Of a stretch of DNA of 32,939 nt, positions 23,711-32,278 are shown piece after piece (the stretch's first letter is position 1; each line of letters starts with the position of its first letter). Made by a program: the position numbers and the translations under genes. The DNA comes from Nitrososphaeraceae archaeon (GTDB lineage Archaea; Thermoproteota; Nitrososphaeria; Nitrososphaerales; Nitrososphaeraceae). The stretch lies in the NCBI GenBank assembly GCA_016782225.1, contig JADDOW010000065.1, forward strand, positions 34,287-67,225, in the 5' to 3' direction. Below the pieces are notes generated by a model that was given only the letters and a program-made list of their open reading frames with translations, was not told the DNA's origin and searched no databases.

Positions 23711-24412
23711 CTATCTCTTTAACTTTGCGTGTATTAGGGAATGATCTTTTTCAAATGGCTCTAAATTAATAATTTGGTTTATTGTAAAATTGTTATCTTC
23801 TAGTTTTTTTGCTTCGTTTTGAGTAACTATTTTAGGATCGGTTAATACGTCTATACTTCTTGTCTTGATTATTATTAATAGGTCGCCATTATCTTTTAAG
23901 TAACTTTTACTGTTGTCTATTGCTATCATTGTCTGATCCGGCTGGGCAATATCTGAATAGACAACGTCAACAATACCAAAATATCCGTAATACTTAAGAT
24001 AGTTTCTAGCATCCGATAATATTGGGATTATGTTATTTCTTTTTGAGGATACATTCTCCAATAATTCTCTTGCGACTCTGACGGATGGTTCCACTGGAAA
24101 AACAATTCCGTTGTTTCCAACAATATCCGATACATGACTTACCGTTGTACCAGTCGATGCTCCTAAATACAATACCTTTGAAGATTCTTTAATTGGGTTT
24201 TCTCTGAGGCCTTTTAATATCGCTCCCGCTAGTTTACTTCTAAAAGGGTCCCATAACCTGTACTCTATATCTTCGTATTTTACTATTTTTTCGCCGTAAA
24301 CACTGTTACCATTAATAAGATTTTGCGTTGCGAGATACTTTTCGTTTGTATTGTCTGTCAATATAACATAGGAACCATTATCAAACCTTTTATGAACATT
24401 CATTTTGTTCAT
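23711..24412 (-). CDS. flpA: Fibrillarin-like rRNA/tRNA 2'-O-methyltransferase
   Basis: 233 residues. The methyltransferase subunit of archaeal C/D-box sRNPs. EYRLWDPFRSKLAGAILKG is the conserved N-terminal segment, VLYLGASTGTTVSHVSD the SAM motif, PVEPSVRVARELL the adenosine-binding strand, VVYSDIAQPDQTMIAIDN carries the catalytic Asp, and IIIKTRSID the catalytic Lys. All are intact. It lies 58 bp downstream of nop5 on the same strand, the usual archaeal order, so a common transcript is likely. Two Met codons (1 and 4) are possible starts. Confidence 0.96.
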   Translation of the reverse strand: MNKMNVHKRFDNGSYVILTDNTNEKYLATQNLINGNSVYGEKIVKYEDIEYRLWDPFRSKLAGAILKGLRENPIKESSKVLYLGASTGTTVSHVSDIVGNNGIVFPVEPSVRVARELLENVSSKRNNIIPILSDARNYLKYYGYFGIVDVVYSDIAQPDQTMIAIDNSKSYLKDNGDLLIIIKTRSIDVLTDPKIVTQNEAKKLEDNNFTINQIINLEPFEKDHSLIHAKLKR

Positions 24413-24470
24413 TATTTTCCATCTTTACCTTTGATTGTTTTAATTTGACCATGCATATATAACATTTCAC

Positions 24471-25787
24471 TTATTTTTTATTGGATTTGTGGTGCCTTTT
24501 TTTAAATTTGTTTTTCTTGTATTTGTCATTATTTTTTCCTTTTCCTTTCCAATTGTCATTACTTTTCCCTCTAAAGTTTGGATTGGATCCGAATCTCCTT
24601 TCATTTCTAGATGATGGTTTTCTCTGTTCCATTGCTGGAGGTTCCTTATATTTTTCCTTGATTTCTGTTAACCTGTCGCTTAGTTTATCTGAAAGGGCTT
24701 GGTTAACCTCTGGATTCTGACCGTATACATCCAATCTGGCTGCAATAGCTGTTTTAGCTGCTATTGCTCTTGCCATTTTGCCCCTTTGCCATTTAGGGGC
24801 CGAATGAATAACCGGATGCTGAAAGAGGATACCGTGCTTTGGTGGATCCGAACCTGTTTTCAGGGTTCTAAATAACGCTTTTTCTGCTCCTAATATTTGA
24901 ATTGTGCTTGCTGATAGTGAAGCTAGTCTTCGTAGGCTACCAGCCTTTGAGATTAACCTAGCACCCACCGTTGCAGTAAGCAATCCTTTAACATTGGGAG
25001 CAACATCCTCCATTGATGCGTCAATATGATCTTCCAAGTTTTTCCTTATCTTATTCAATGATATTACCTGTTGGGCTATATTTTGAACAATCAGTAAATT
25101 TTGTTCCGTAATTTTGCCTCCTCTACTTCTCTTTGACACTTCTGTTATTATCTCGATTTTGTTCTCCGGAATATCGATTGTTTCCAAAAACTCTTTGGTT
25201 ATGTTATCTCTTTTACCACAATTAGATACTAAAAGAGAATACGTATTGGCGTTTTGTAACAGATTGTCAAGCTCTGGAAAATGCAGGCCGTACCATTCTC
25301 TCATCCTTGTCCCCAAAGTGTTTGATATTTTGTCTATCTCATCTAATGCATTGATTGATTGACTTATGTGTAAATCCATCTGTTCTGAGGCTTCCTGAAT
25401 CCTTAATGAGGAAAGTTTTAGAGAAAAATCTCTCAATTTATCTATTATTTCCCTTTCGTTTGCAAACCTATTTGATTGTAAGTAAATGTTTAACTTGTTT
25501 ATTTGAATAAATTTTTCAACTGATGGTGAAATTCTTTCAATAGAGTCAAATTCTCTGTCTTTTAACAAATCAATTATTTCAGGTATATTTGTCATGATTT
25601 TTCCGTTTCTGTGTGTTTCTAAAAACTCAATACTTTCGATGATTTCTTTATATTCCTTACCTTTGAATCTTTCATTTGATTCAATTGGGTCATTAAACCT
25701 GTTAAAGTTGATAATATTTTTATCTGAGTTTAATATTGCAATTCCTAATTCTAAAGAAATTATATATTGAAGGTTATCATCTTTCAT
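24471..25787 (-). CDS. nop5: C/D-box sRNP core protein Nop5 (Nop56/58)
   Basis: 438 residues. Scaffold that joins FlpA to L7Ae-bound guide RNA. A variable N-terminal domain (fibrillarin-binding), then a coiled coil with LGTRMREWYGLHFPEL, and the NOP domain with VKGLLTATVGARLISKAGSLRRLASLSASTIQILGAEKALFR and GILFQHPVIHSAPKWQRGKMARAIAAK, the GAEK segment that contacts L7Ae and RNA. The C-terminus is a Lys/Arg/Asn-rich tail of about 50 residues, as in other archaeal and eukaryotic members. Upstream of flpA in the probable operon. Confidence 0.96.
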   Translation of the reverse strand: MKDDNLQYIISLELGIAILNSDKNIINFNRFNDPIESNERFKGKEYKEIIESIEFLETHRNGKIMTNIPEIIDLLKDREFDSIERISPSVEKFIQINKLNIYLQSNRFANEREIIDKLRDFSLKLSSLRIQEASEQMDLHISQSINALDEIDKISNTLGTRMREWYGLHFPELDNLLQNANTYSLLVSNCGKRDNITKEFLETIDIPENKIEIITEVSKRSRGGKITEQNLLIVQNIAQQVISLNKIRKNLEDHIDASMEDVAPNVKGLLTATVGARLISKAGSLRRLASLSASTIQILGAEKALFRTLKTGSDPPKHGILFQHPVIHSAPKWQRGKMARAIAAKTAIAARLDVYGQNPEVNQALSDKLSDRLTEIKEKYKEPPAMEQRKPSSRNERRFGSNPNFRGKSNDNWKGKGKNNDKYKKNKFKKRHHKSNKK

Positions 25788-25860
25788 TTAGCTGTATTTC
25801 AATTCAAATTGATTCGCAAAGGATAATAACCTTTGTGATTCTTTCTTAATTCATTTACTT

Positions 25861-26988
25861 TTATTGATGGATATTGTGCTCTAAAGTGTGCGTTAGTTCT
25901 GAATTTAAAATTATTGAGATTTTAGAATTTTTACCATGTCGCATTAAAATTGTTTCCAAACCCTCCTGAATCCTTGAAACTGCCTTTATCCCTAATTTTT
26001 TTAGATACGCTCTAGGCAAAGCCGAGATTGCATAAATGTCAAATTTATCTTTGATTAAATTTAGGAAATTAAAATGTTCTAGATCCTTGACATATTGGTT
26101 TTTTTTCATCCCACTTTGGTCTAACCTGTTCTCGACGTATTGTAATAAAGCACCATTACCTAAACCCATTTTATTTTCAGACAGCAATATTATCGTGCCG
26201 TTTTCTTTAACTGCGTGATAGTTATTCCACAATAAGTTTAAACTATTACCTAAAGTGGATTGAATATTAAAATTGCTATTACCTGAAATAAAAGCAGACT
26301 TTGATTTTTCTACTTTTCTCTTGGATATTTTATTGAATTCTTCGATTGATTTTTTAAAGGAATTCTCTATATCCCCACAATAGATGGAATTTATTCCGTC
26401 ATTGTTTGCAATGACATGAATGGTCTCTATATGGAATATTTTAGATGATTCTAGTGAGATATTCAATGGTTCTTGCATTACTCCTGGTTGAGGAGGCCTA
26501 TCGATAATGGTTGCGTATGCCTGATTCATTTCATTAGGAAAACTAGATCTCATGAGTTCTGTGCTGGCTCCCTTGTAGCCAAAAAAAGGATCATACTCAG
26601 TTTTTTCTAATATTATTGTTTTTTTAAAATACTTTATCTTACTTAAAATCTCGCTGCCTTCTACTCTGCGAATAGTTATCCCATTATCGTTTAATTCCCT
26701 TTTGATTTTTAGTGGTATGTTTGTTGACAGTGTGTTAATCTCCAAATCACTTATTCTATTTATTTTGCTTTTTTCATTAATTATCTTTAAAATAGGGATC
26801 ATTTGTATAAACGGATTGAAATTAAGAATTAATGTGGAATCATGTAGTTCGATTTCCTTTTCTAATTCTAGATTTAGAGATTCATTATCCAACAAGGGAA
26901 ATTCTGCTTTATTGATATCCAGAATGTTTTCATATTTTATATCCAGAATAACATCCGAATCTCCATATCCTAACCATATTTCCGGCAT
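25861..26988 (-). CDS. LarA-like (DUF2088 / nickel-dependent lactate racemase-type) protein
   Basis: 375 residues. The N-terminus IWLGYGDSDVILDIKYENILDI resembles the LarA start, DPFFGYKGASTELMRSSFPNEMN corresponds to the FxGysGGpKxixPG segment, HVIANNDGINSIYCGDIENSFK to the NvVxnxdgxixxvfaGd segment, and GTIILLSENKMGLG to the C-terminal domain. However, the GGPK lysine that holds the nickel-pincer cofactor in true LarA is replaced (GAST), and no clear histidine pair for nickel is visible, so it may not be a racemase. It is divergent from pyrE across 60 bp and sits 73 bp upstream of nop5. Function unknown. Confidence 0.6.
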   Translation of the reverse strand: MPEIWLGYGDSDVILDIKYENILDINKAEFPLLDNESLNLELEKEIELHDSTLILNFNPFIQMIPILKIINEKSKINRISDLEINTLSTNIPLKIKRELNDNGITIRRVEGSEILSKIKYFKKTIILEKTEYDPFFGYKGASTELMRSSFPNEMNQAYATIIDRPPQPGVMQEPLNISLESSKIFHIETIHVIANNDGINSIYCGDIENSFKKSIEEFNKISKRKVEKSKSAFISGNSNFNIQSTLGNSLNLLWNNYHAVKENGTIILLSENKMGLGNGALLQYVENRLDQSGMKKNQYVKDLEHFNFLNLIKDKFDIYAISALPRAYLKKLGIKAVSRIQEGLETILMRHGKNSKISIILNSELTHTLEHNIHQ

Positions 26989-27048
26989 TCTTTGGATTTA
27001 TGAGTATCAGGCAACATATAAAATAAAACAATATCAATTAAATAAAAT

Positions 27049-27678
27049 ATGCCTAAAGAAAAAAACAGCAATAGGCCTATTTTAAATGATCTAATTTTGT
27101 TTTTACATAAAAAAGAATCTATCAAAATAGGTGATTTCGTTTTATCAAGCGGTAAAAAAAGCAAATTTTACCTTGATTTGAGAATCTTGCAAAGCTATCC
27201 TATTTATTTTAGAATGGGAATTTTTTTGCTAAAGCAGTATATTATCAGCAACATTGGTTTGGATGCTTTCGATTACATCTGCTCTATTCCTACTTCAGGG
27301 ACTGTTTTTGGCTCTGCAATTTCCTATGATCTTTTTAAACCTCATATTTATATTAGAAAAACCATGAAGAATTACGGAACGCAAAAAATTTTCGAAGGTG
27401 ACTTTGTCCAAAATTCCAGAATTTTGTTTATTGACGATGTTATCACTACGGGTAATTCTTTAAAATCCTCAATCAATCTTTTGAAAAGCAAATCTGTTAT
27501 AAAGGACGTATTAGTGTTTGTAGATAGAGAACAAGGAGCAGAAGAACTAATGAAAGCAAATGGAATAAACTCACATAAAATTATATCCATGAGCCATATC
27601 TTTGAAACATTGTATTCTAATAATTTAATTAGTGATAAAGACTACTTGGATTTGAAAAATGAACTAGAAAAAACTTAA
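27049..27678 (+). CDS. pyrE: Orotate phosphoribosyltransferase
   Basis: 209 residues from ATG. Converts orotate and PRPP to OMP in pyrimidine synthesis. IKIGDFVLSSGKKSKFYLDLR is the family N-terminal motif, IPTSGTVFGSAISYDL and PHIYIRKTMKNYGTQKIFEG form the substrate loop, and RILFIDDVITTGNSL is the PRPP-binding motif with the DD pair. No OMP decarboxylase is fused. The stop codon overlaps that of tbp on the other strand. Confidence 0.94.
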   Translation: MPKEKNSNRPILNDLILFLHKKESIKIGDFVLSSGKKSKFYLDLRILQSYPIYFRMGIFLLKQYIISNIGLDAFDYICSIPTSGTVFGSAISYDLFKPHIYIRKTMKNYGTQKIFEGDFVQNSRILFIDDVITTGNSLKSSINLLKSKSVIKDVLVFVDREQGAEELMKANGINSHKIISMSHIFETLYSNNLISDKDYLDLKNELEKT

Positions 27679-28238
27679 CTTTCATAGATCATTAGATTCT
27701 TTTCTTCTAGCAGTATATGTAAGTTCGTCACGGCTCTATAGACTTCGGTTTCTTTTTTGGCTCCTGTGCAAACTAATTTTCCACTTGCAAACAACAATAT
27801 CACTGTTTTGGGATCAAGCATTCTATGTATGAGGCCTGGGAACTGTTCTGGTTCGTACATACTTCTGGGTAATATTCTGGCTGCTAACTCCAAATGTATC
27901 TTACCTCCCAAGCTTGCGGATGCCACAATATTTTGGATTTCAATTATTGGATCATTTTCAACTGGTATACCTCCTTTTCTTAATTTTTGGACAACGCTTT
28001 TTACTGCCTTTATAGCTTGCTCTTCTGATTTGGCTCCTGTGCATACCATTTTCCCTGAACTGAATATCAGTGTGGCTGTTTTCGGTGCTTTAAGTCTGAA
28101 TACTAATCCTGGAAATTGATCTGGGTGATATTCTACATCTGGAAATATTTGTGTAATAAGATTTAAGTTTATAGTTTGGTTAACCGTTGCTGATGCCACG
28201 ACGTTTTCTATACTTACCATTGGCTTTGTTTGGGGCAT
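27675..28238 (-). CDS. tbp: TATA-box-binding protein (TBP)
   Basis: 187 residues from the ATG at 28238 (MPQTKPMVSIENVVASATV). The saddle is made of two direct repeats of about 90 residues, each with PDQFPGLVFRL or PEQFPGLIHRM, then TATLIFSSGKMVCTGAK or TVILLFASGKLVCTGAK. The DNA-intercalating Phe pairs are present or conservatively placed. A start at 28295 would add a hydrophobic stretch (YSNKDIFITLFIYP) not found in TBPs and would pass through the TATA box. It overlaps pyrE tail to tail by 4 bp. Confidence 0.97.
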   Translation of the reverse strand: MPQTKPMVSIENVVASATVNQTINLNLITQIFPDVEYHPDQFPGLVFRLKAPKTATLIFSSGKMVCTGAKSEEQAIKAVKSVVQKLRKGGIPVENDPIIEIQNIVASASLGGKIHLELAARILPRSMYEPEQFPGLIHRMLDPKTVILLFASGKLVCTGAKKETEVYRAVTNLHILLEEKNLMIYES

Positions 28239-28251
28239 ACTCTTCCTTGGG

Positions 28252-28273
28252 TATATAAATAGCGTTATAAATA
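28252..28273 (-). promoter_or_regulatory. Double TATA element upstream of tbp
   Basis: Two boxes lie in tandem on the minus strand: ATTTATAACG starting at about 28273 (35 bp before the ATG) and TTTATATAC at 28260-28252 (22 bp before). The outer one fits a short leader; the inner one is too close for this ATG and may modulate use of the first. Confidence 0.45.
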
Positions 28274-28369
28274 TATCTTTATTCGAATATGACAAAAATC
28301 ATCAAAAATGACAAATTAGATAGAGTTGTTTTGGTTCTAATTTTATATGCTCTATTAATGGTTGTGTCT

Positions 28370-30120
28370 GTTAACAAAACTTGGTGATTGTTTTACTAAG
28401 ATGGATCTGCAATATAGATTCTTATTGCCAGAAAGCAATTGCTTTTGATAATGCCTCAGTATGTTCAGTTTTTGATTTTGTTTTTTTTATGGCCTGTGTC
28501 AGTTTGGTGCTCAAAGATGGACACCTCCATCCATAGTTGAGCATTCAAAATAAAAAATGGCCTGAATTTAGGTTTATGCAGCATTGTTGAAGATGGGGGT
28601 TTCATGTTGCAGAAATATTTGATCAAGGGGTGGAGGTCCATTGTTATAGCATTACAATGATATCATGTTCACTAACTCCATTTTGAAAAAGATTGCACAA
28701 AGACGGCCAGACAAAAGGAGTTGTCTGTAATTTAAATTGATTTTAGTTAAGCGTATAATTTAATAATTCTGCTACCTTTCTTTATGAGGTAACCTTATCT
28801 CATAACCCTATATTTCTGTAGTATTGCTACTATGCATCTCTTAAGAACTTGAATACCGATTGACCTTTTGTCATGTCTTTGGCATCTGCAATTTCCAAAA
28901 TGGTTATTCATAATCTGAAGATAACTCCTTCCAAACATCATCTCCTTCATCTCAGAAAAAGCATACATTAATTGTCTATGCATGTTTACCTGCTACTGCA
29001 ATGATAGACTAAATTGTTTATGGATGAGGTTTGATTCTGTAGAGTTTGAATTTTACTTTTGTTTGCTTTTATTTCAAACCTACGCGATAATGATTTCACA
29101 TATCATTTATTATTTTAGAAGTGTTGTAACCCATGATTTTTAAATCCGTTAATTATCTGGACAAGTCTTTGGATGTCATCTTGCATTTCAATAGCATGGT
29201 TAACCCAAAGTACTCTTAAGCCATAAAACCAATCAGATAGGACATTCCAAACTTTTTATTTTGAGCAATTTGGTTGAGGCTATTCCTTTTTTGTTCTATC
29301 TGTAGCTCTAGACCATCTATTTCCTTTTTTTAGGTCCATTAATTATCTTCAAGATTGTTGCTTAATTCTCTCTTTTGGGCGAGGGTGTTAGAGATTTCAG
29401 AGACAAATGGAATTTTAATCTCATGAGATGGCAAGGACTCATTCCTATGATTATGGCCCTGAATCTGCTTTATCTAAATCACGGATGAAACTTGAGTTTT
29501 ATTTGGTTATGTTTTCATAGGCGTATTTGATTGCCATCTTTTTACTTGCAAGGGGATAGCAATCAACAAAGTATTTAATCCATAAAGGCACAATGGTGGA
29601 TGGTATCCCTAAATTTTTCCCGTTAATATGCAATATCTCTAAAAAGGATGATCTCCTTGTGAAGCCATGATCGACATCATCGTCATAATTAACATTCTCA
29701 TTCTCATTTCAAATGCCAAGGTTTTTCATTAAGTGTAGCAATCTAAAGCCTTGTGCACAACGCCTATTGGACATACCCGATTTCCTAACCGTGAAAGCAA
29801 ATCCCGCACCTCCTCATATTTTGGTATTCCTATTTTGTTTTTCAGTTGTCTTTCAAATAATGAACCTTGCCCCTTGTCCTTTGATACCCAAGTTTCATTA
29901 TCTATTTGATTTAATGTTTTGCCTTTTAGAGGTCCTTGTATAACCATTGAAATATAGATGGTGGTATGGTGGAACTGATCATGGTATTTGTTATATATTG
30001 GCAGATTTAAATACGGAAAATGCTAATTTATGTTTATTTGAAATTAAAGAAATTGTCCTCATGAAAACTTATAGTCTTTGGTTGGCGGAATCTCATATTT
30101 TCCATTGACTTGTCATTATC
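28370..30120 (-). pseudogene. Decayed large coiled-coil protein gene
   Basis: Reading down the minus strand, coding-like segments appear in order but in shifting frames with many stops. An acidic start (DNDKSMENMRFRQPKT, from 30120), then MVIQGPLKGKTLNQIDNETW to CPIGVVHKALDCYT (29947-29729, 72 residues), then FLEILHINGKNLGIPSTIVP, WIKYFVDCYPLASKK (29708-29499, 69 residues), then IPFVSEISNTLAQKRELSNN and KKEIDGLELQIEQKRNSLNQ (coiled coil), IEMQDDIQRLVQIINGFKNHG, VKSLSRRFEIKANKSKIQ, ILEIADAKDMTKGQSVFKFL, and TPFVWPSLCNLFQNGVSEHD near 28660-28720. The block order matches a family I recall in Nitrososphaeraceae genomes (GPLKGKTL, PFV-PSL-NLFQNG-SE-DII motifs), of unknown function. Boundaries are approximate. 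No terminal repeats were seen. Confidence 0.72.
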
Positions 30121-30486
30121 AATTTTAGCTACAATCAGTATCTAATCTAAAAGGGTTCTAATACCAAAAGGTAATAGTCTCTGGATCAGACCCTATGAAA
30201 GCTTGAAAAGAGGATCTGAATTGCATTATCCCTAAATTAACCTCGACTTGCTTTTACATTCTTCTGGTTAATACTTGTGTACTCAGTTGTTTTGGTATTT
30301 TACAAGGTTTTATATAAAGAGTTACTCAGAGTGACTCATATTGTGATTTTGTTTGGATGGTATGAATGATCGTTGGGTTATAAATTTTACAAGTTACAAA
30401 AACTGCTAAACCTTTGCATAAGGATAGCCACATACGTTATGTTTAGAATCTCAATTTTCTGTATTTTTACTATCAACTTTACCTGA
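30121..30486. other. Gene-free stretch with a TATA-like box and GAGTnACTC motif
   Basis: No gene is visible. A strong TATA-like TTTTATATAAAG (30308-30319) directly abuts the second GAGTnACTC element, but no reading frame follows it on the plus strand. Confidence 0.35.
30318..30339 (-). repeat. GAGTnACTC motif, copy 2 (inverted)
   Basis: On the minus strand it reads ATGAGTCACTCTGAGTAACT, matching the copy at 12248-12267 at 19 of 20 positions (A to C in the first unit's centre). It is placed immediately downstream of a TATA-like box, an operator-like position. Confidence 0.5.
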
Positions 30487-30849
30487 TCATAACTTGATAG
30501 GCATTAGTAACATTCCAATACTTTTGATTGACAATTCGCGCAAAAAAACTTGTTGAGCTCTTGTACCATACTTCAAGCCATTGTCGCTGCTGGAAACAGA
30601 TGATGACCATCTCCTTATCATGGTGTTAGTTTCCTCGAGATTATCTGCTTTTCCTTTGACATTGTGATGGCAATGTTCTCCTACTGAGGCGTGCCCGTTC
30701 CTGCACCAACGTTTCTCCCTTTGTTGTTTATTGCTTGGGAAAACAAAACAATATGAATGGATTTTAATACCAGATAAAATAAAAATTTCTGTTTCAGCAC
30801 AATGAGGTTTTGGAAGAATTAGATGATTTATGTCCCTATACTTTGACAT
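30487..30849 (-). CDS. Hypothetical protein of doubtful reality
   Basis: 120 codons from ATG to TAA, isolated in the gene desert. It contains Cys and His residues (WCRNGHASVGEHCHHN) and a polar, Ser-rich middle (RRWSSSVSSSDNG). There is no good TATA box. A different frame near the 3' end also reads plausibly (FFARIVNQKYWNVTNAYQ), so this could be part of another decayed gene. No family recognised. Confidence 0.25.
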   Translation of the reverse strand: MSKYRDINHLILPKPHCAETEIFILSGIKIHSYCFVFPSNKQQREKRWCRNGHASVGEHCHHNVKGKADNLEETNTMIRRWSSSVSSSDNGLKYGTRAQQVFLRELSIKSIGMLLMPIKL

Positions 30850-31343
30850 GAAAATCTATTATTCATTCTAAATGTTGCTATTGATATTATTTCTTTATGG
30901 AACGGAGAACCGTATCTTTGTTGAGTAAAAATAAATTAACGTATTTCTTTAAAGGAAAAACCCTTCTTTTATAAATAAACGATGCTGCTCAAACCATTAA
31001 ATTGCTTTAACATTGAGCAAATTGAATATCAGTTTTACTGCCTGTCGAAAAACAAAGCAAAGTGTAAAAATAATGCATTGGTAAATGGGGCTAACAGGGT
31101 TAGGGTTTAATACCTGCGGCCAGATTTCGCAATTAGGACTAACTGGTTCTATAATTGTTGTATATGTACTATGTTAAAATTTTTAGAAATGTTTGGCGAA
31201 TCAATTATTCTTTAGATGACTTGATAAAAATTGCTTGATTTTAGTGTTGCCGTAAATGATTGGTCATTGATTTACCTGCCCATCTTGAACGGGGTTAGAT
31301 CGATAGGGTTCATGGGGCATTTTTGGCAACAAATAAATCTTAA
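30850..31343. other. Intergenic stretch with a long imperfect hairpin
   Basis: No protein-coding frame stands out. The segment 31085-31150 is richer in G+C than its surroundings (CTAACAGGGTTAG, GCGGCCAG) and 31277-31319 can fold into a hairpin, described separately. Either could belong to a small RNA, but no known RNA family is recognised. Confidence 0.35.
31277..31319. other. Imperfect hairpin with two 5-bp stems
   Basis: TGCCC (31277-31281) pairs with GGGCA (31315-31319), and TGAAC (31286-31290) pairs with GTTCA (31308-31312), with a small asymmetric internal loop and a 17-nt G-rich apical loop. It lies 25 bp past the stop of the zinc-ribbon microprotein gene (minus strand), so it could be a 3' end element of that transcript or part of an unannotated RNA. 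Confidence 0.35.
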
Positions 31344-31523
31344 TTATTTTGGATAAAAATTGCATATTTTACAAGTTCCAAATTGTTCTCCGTCTAAATG
31401 GTTAAAATGTATGCCGCAGTTTTTACAGGTATGGTGAATATCCTGGAATCCATCTTCTGCCAAAAATTCTTTATATTCAAGGTTTGAACTCTTACAGTTC
31501 ATGCATCTGCAACTGCAAATCAT
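31344..31523 (-). CDS. Cysteine-rich zinc-ribbon microprotein
   Basis: 59 residues from ATG (31521-31523) to TAA. It starts MICSCRCMNCKSSNLEYKEF and continues HHTCKNCGIHFNHLDG and FGTCKICNFYPK. Cysteine pattern: Cys3, 5, 7, 10, then CKNC and CKIC, three potential metal knuckles in a very small protein. Two His (30, 31) and two more (39, 42) are also near. It was found by translating the region, since frames below about 60 residues are easily missed. TATATTTATATG upstream (about 31538-31549) is a plausible shared promoter with DUF192. The function is unknown. Confidence 0.65.
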   Translation of the reverse strand: MICSCRCMNCKSSNLEYKEFLAEDGFQDIHHTCKNCGIHFNHLDGEQFGTCKICNFYPK

Positions 31524-31535
31524 GTGGTGTTAGAT

Positions 31536-31552
31536 TAACATATAAATATAAA
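31536..31552. promoter_or_regulatory. Shared AT-rich promoter of zinc-ribbon microprotein and DUF192 gene
   Basis: ACATATAAATATAAAAA offers TATA-like boxes in both directions, about 22-27 bp from the minus-strand ATG at 31523 and 30-35 bp from the plus-strand ATG at 31576. Confidence 0.4.
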
Positions 31553-31575
31553 AATTATTGCATTACTATCAGGTT

Positions 31576-32106
31576 ATGTTTATCTTTGAAACTCAAAGAA
31601 ATAACCTTCTTTTTCAAATCACTGTTTTGTTTGGTGCATTTTCCATATTGTGTCTTGCAAATTCATTCAACCTCGATTATGACAGAAAGACTTTAGCGCA
31701 AAATGACATTATTAATAAATTTCCATCATCGGTAAAGATTAAAGGTTTGCACATCAATGTTACTTTAGCTAAAACACCTGATGAGCATACAAAGGGTCTG
31801 TCAATTAAAAATAGCTTAAAAGAACATGAAGGCATGTTGTTTATATTTGATGCTCCAAAAAAAAGTTCTTTTTGGATGAAAGACATGAAATTTCCAATTG
31901 ATATAATATGGATACATCCAAACACCACAATTGTCCATATAGAAAAAAATCTCCAGCCTTGTATCTCTTTCCTAATATGTGCCTCTTATTCTCCAAATGA
32001 TCTTTCCCAACATGTTCTGGAAGTAAACGCTCACTATACAACTAAAAATAATATTACTGTTGGAGATGAGGTTGAATTTAATATTGTTGATTCAACTGGG
32101 AGTTAG
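31576..32106 (+). CDS. DUF192 domain protein, secreted or membrane-anchored
   Basis: 176 residues from the ATG at 31576. One N-terminal hydrophobic helix (LLFQITVLFGAFSILCLANS, about 10-29) acts as signal or anchor. The DUF192 domain follows: INVTLAKTPDEHTKGLSIKNSLKEHEGMLFIFDAPKKSSFWMKDMKFPIDIIWIH carries the conserved GML(F/I)xF and FWMKxMxFPIDxxWI motifs, and the end (HVLEVNAHYTTKNNITVGDEVEF) completes the beta barrel. The family is widespread, with unknown function. The TTG at 31558 is an alternative start that lies too near the TATA. Confidence 0.88.
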   Translation: MFIFETQRNNLLFQITVLFGAFSILCLANSFNLDYDRKTLAQNDIINKFPSSVKIKGLHINVTLAKTPDEHTKGLSIKNSLKEHEGMLFIFDAPKKSSFWMKDMKFPIDIIWIHPNTTIVHIEKNLQPCISFLICASYSPNDLSQHVLEVNAHYTTKNNITVGDEVEFNIVDSTGS

Positions 32107-32125
32107 CATAGATCTTTAACTGTGT

Positions 32126-32278
32126 TTATGTTTTAAAACTATCCACTAACTTTTTATGGTAATTGCTATTGCACTGTGATTTTTCGGTTTGTTCGTCGGG
32201 AATTATCTTTATTTTCTTAATCTTTTTGTTATCATAAATTGTTTGTAAAAACTTGTAGCAGGTTTTACATACTTGCAT
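32126..32278 (-). CDS. Small CxxC protein
   Basis: 50 residues from ATG (32276-32278) to TAA. It starts MQVCKTCYKFLQTIYDNKKI, so Cys4-x2-Cys7 forms one half of a possible zinc site, with Cys36 and His41 (SQCNSNYHKK) as possible other ligands. It is rich in Lys. CATATTTTA at about 32301-32293 is a weak TATA. It is convergent with DUF192 (20 bp apart) and divergent from rpl39e. No family recognised; moderately likely to be real. Confidence 0.45.
   Translation of the reverse strand: MQVCKTCYKFLQTIYDNKKIKKIKIIPDEQTEKSQCNSNYHKKLVDSFKT

Noticed and set aside
31095-31112. Telomere-like GGGTTAGGGTTT
   Set aside because: A single short match in a circular archaeal-type genome; no tandem array, so treated as chance.
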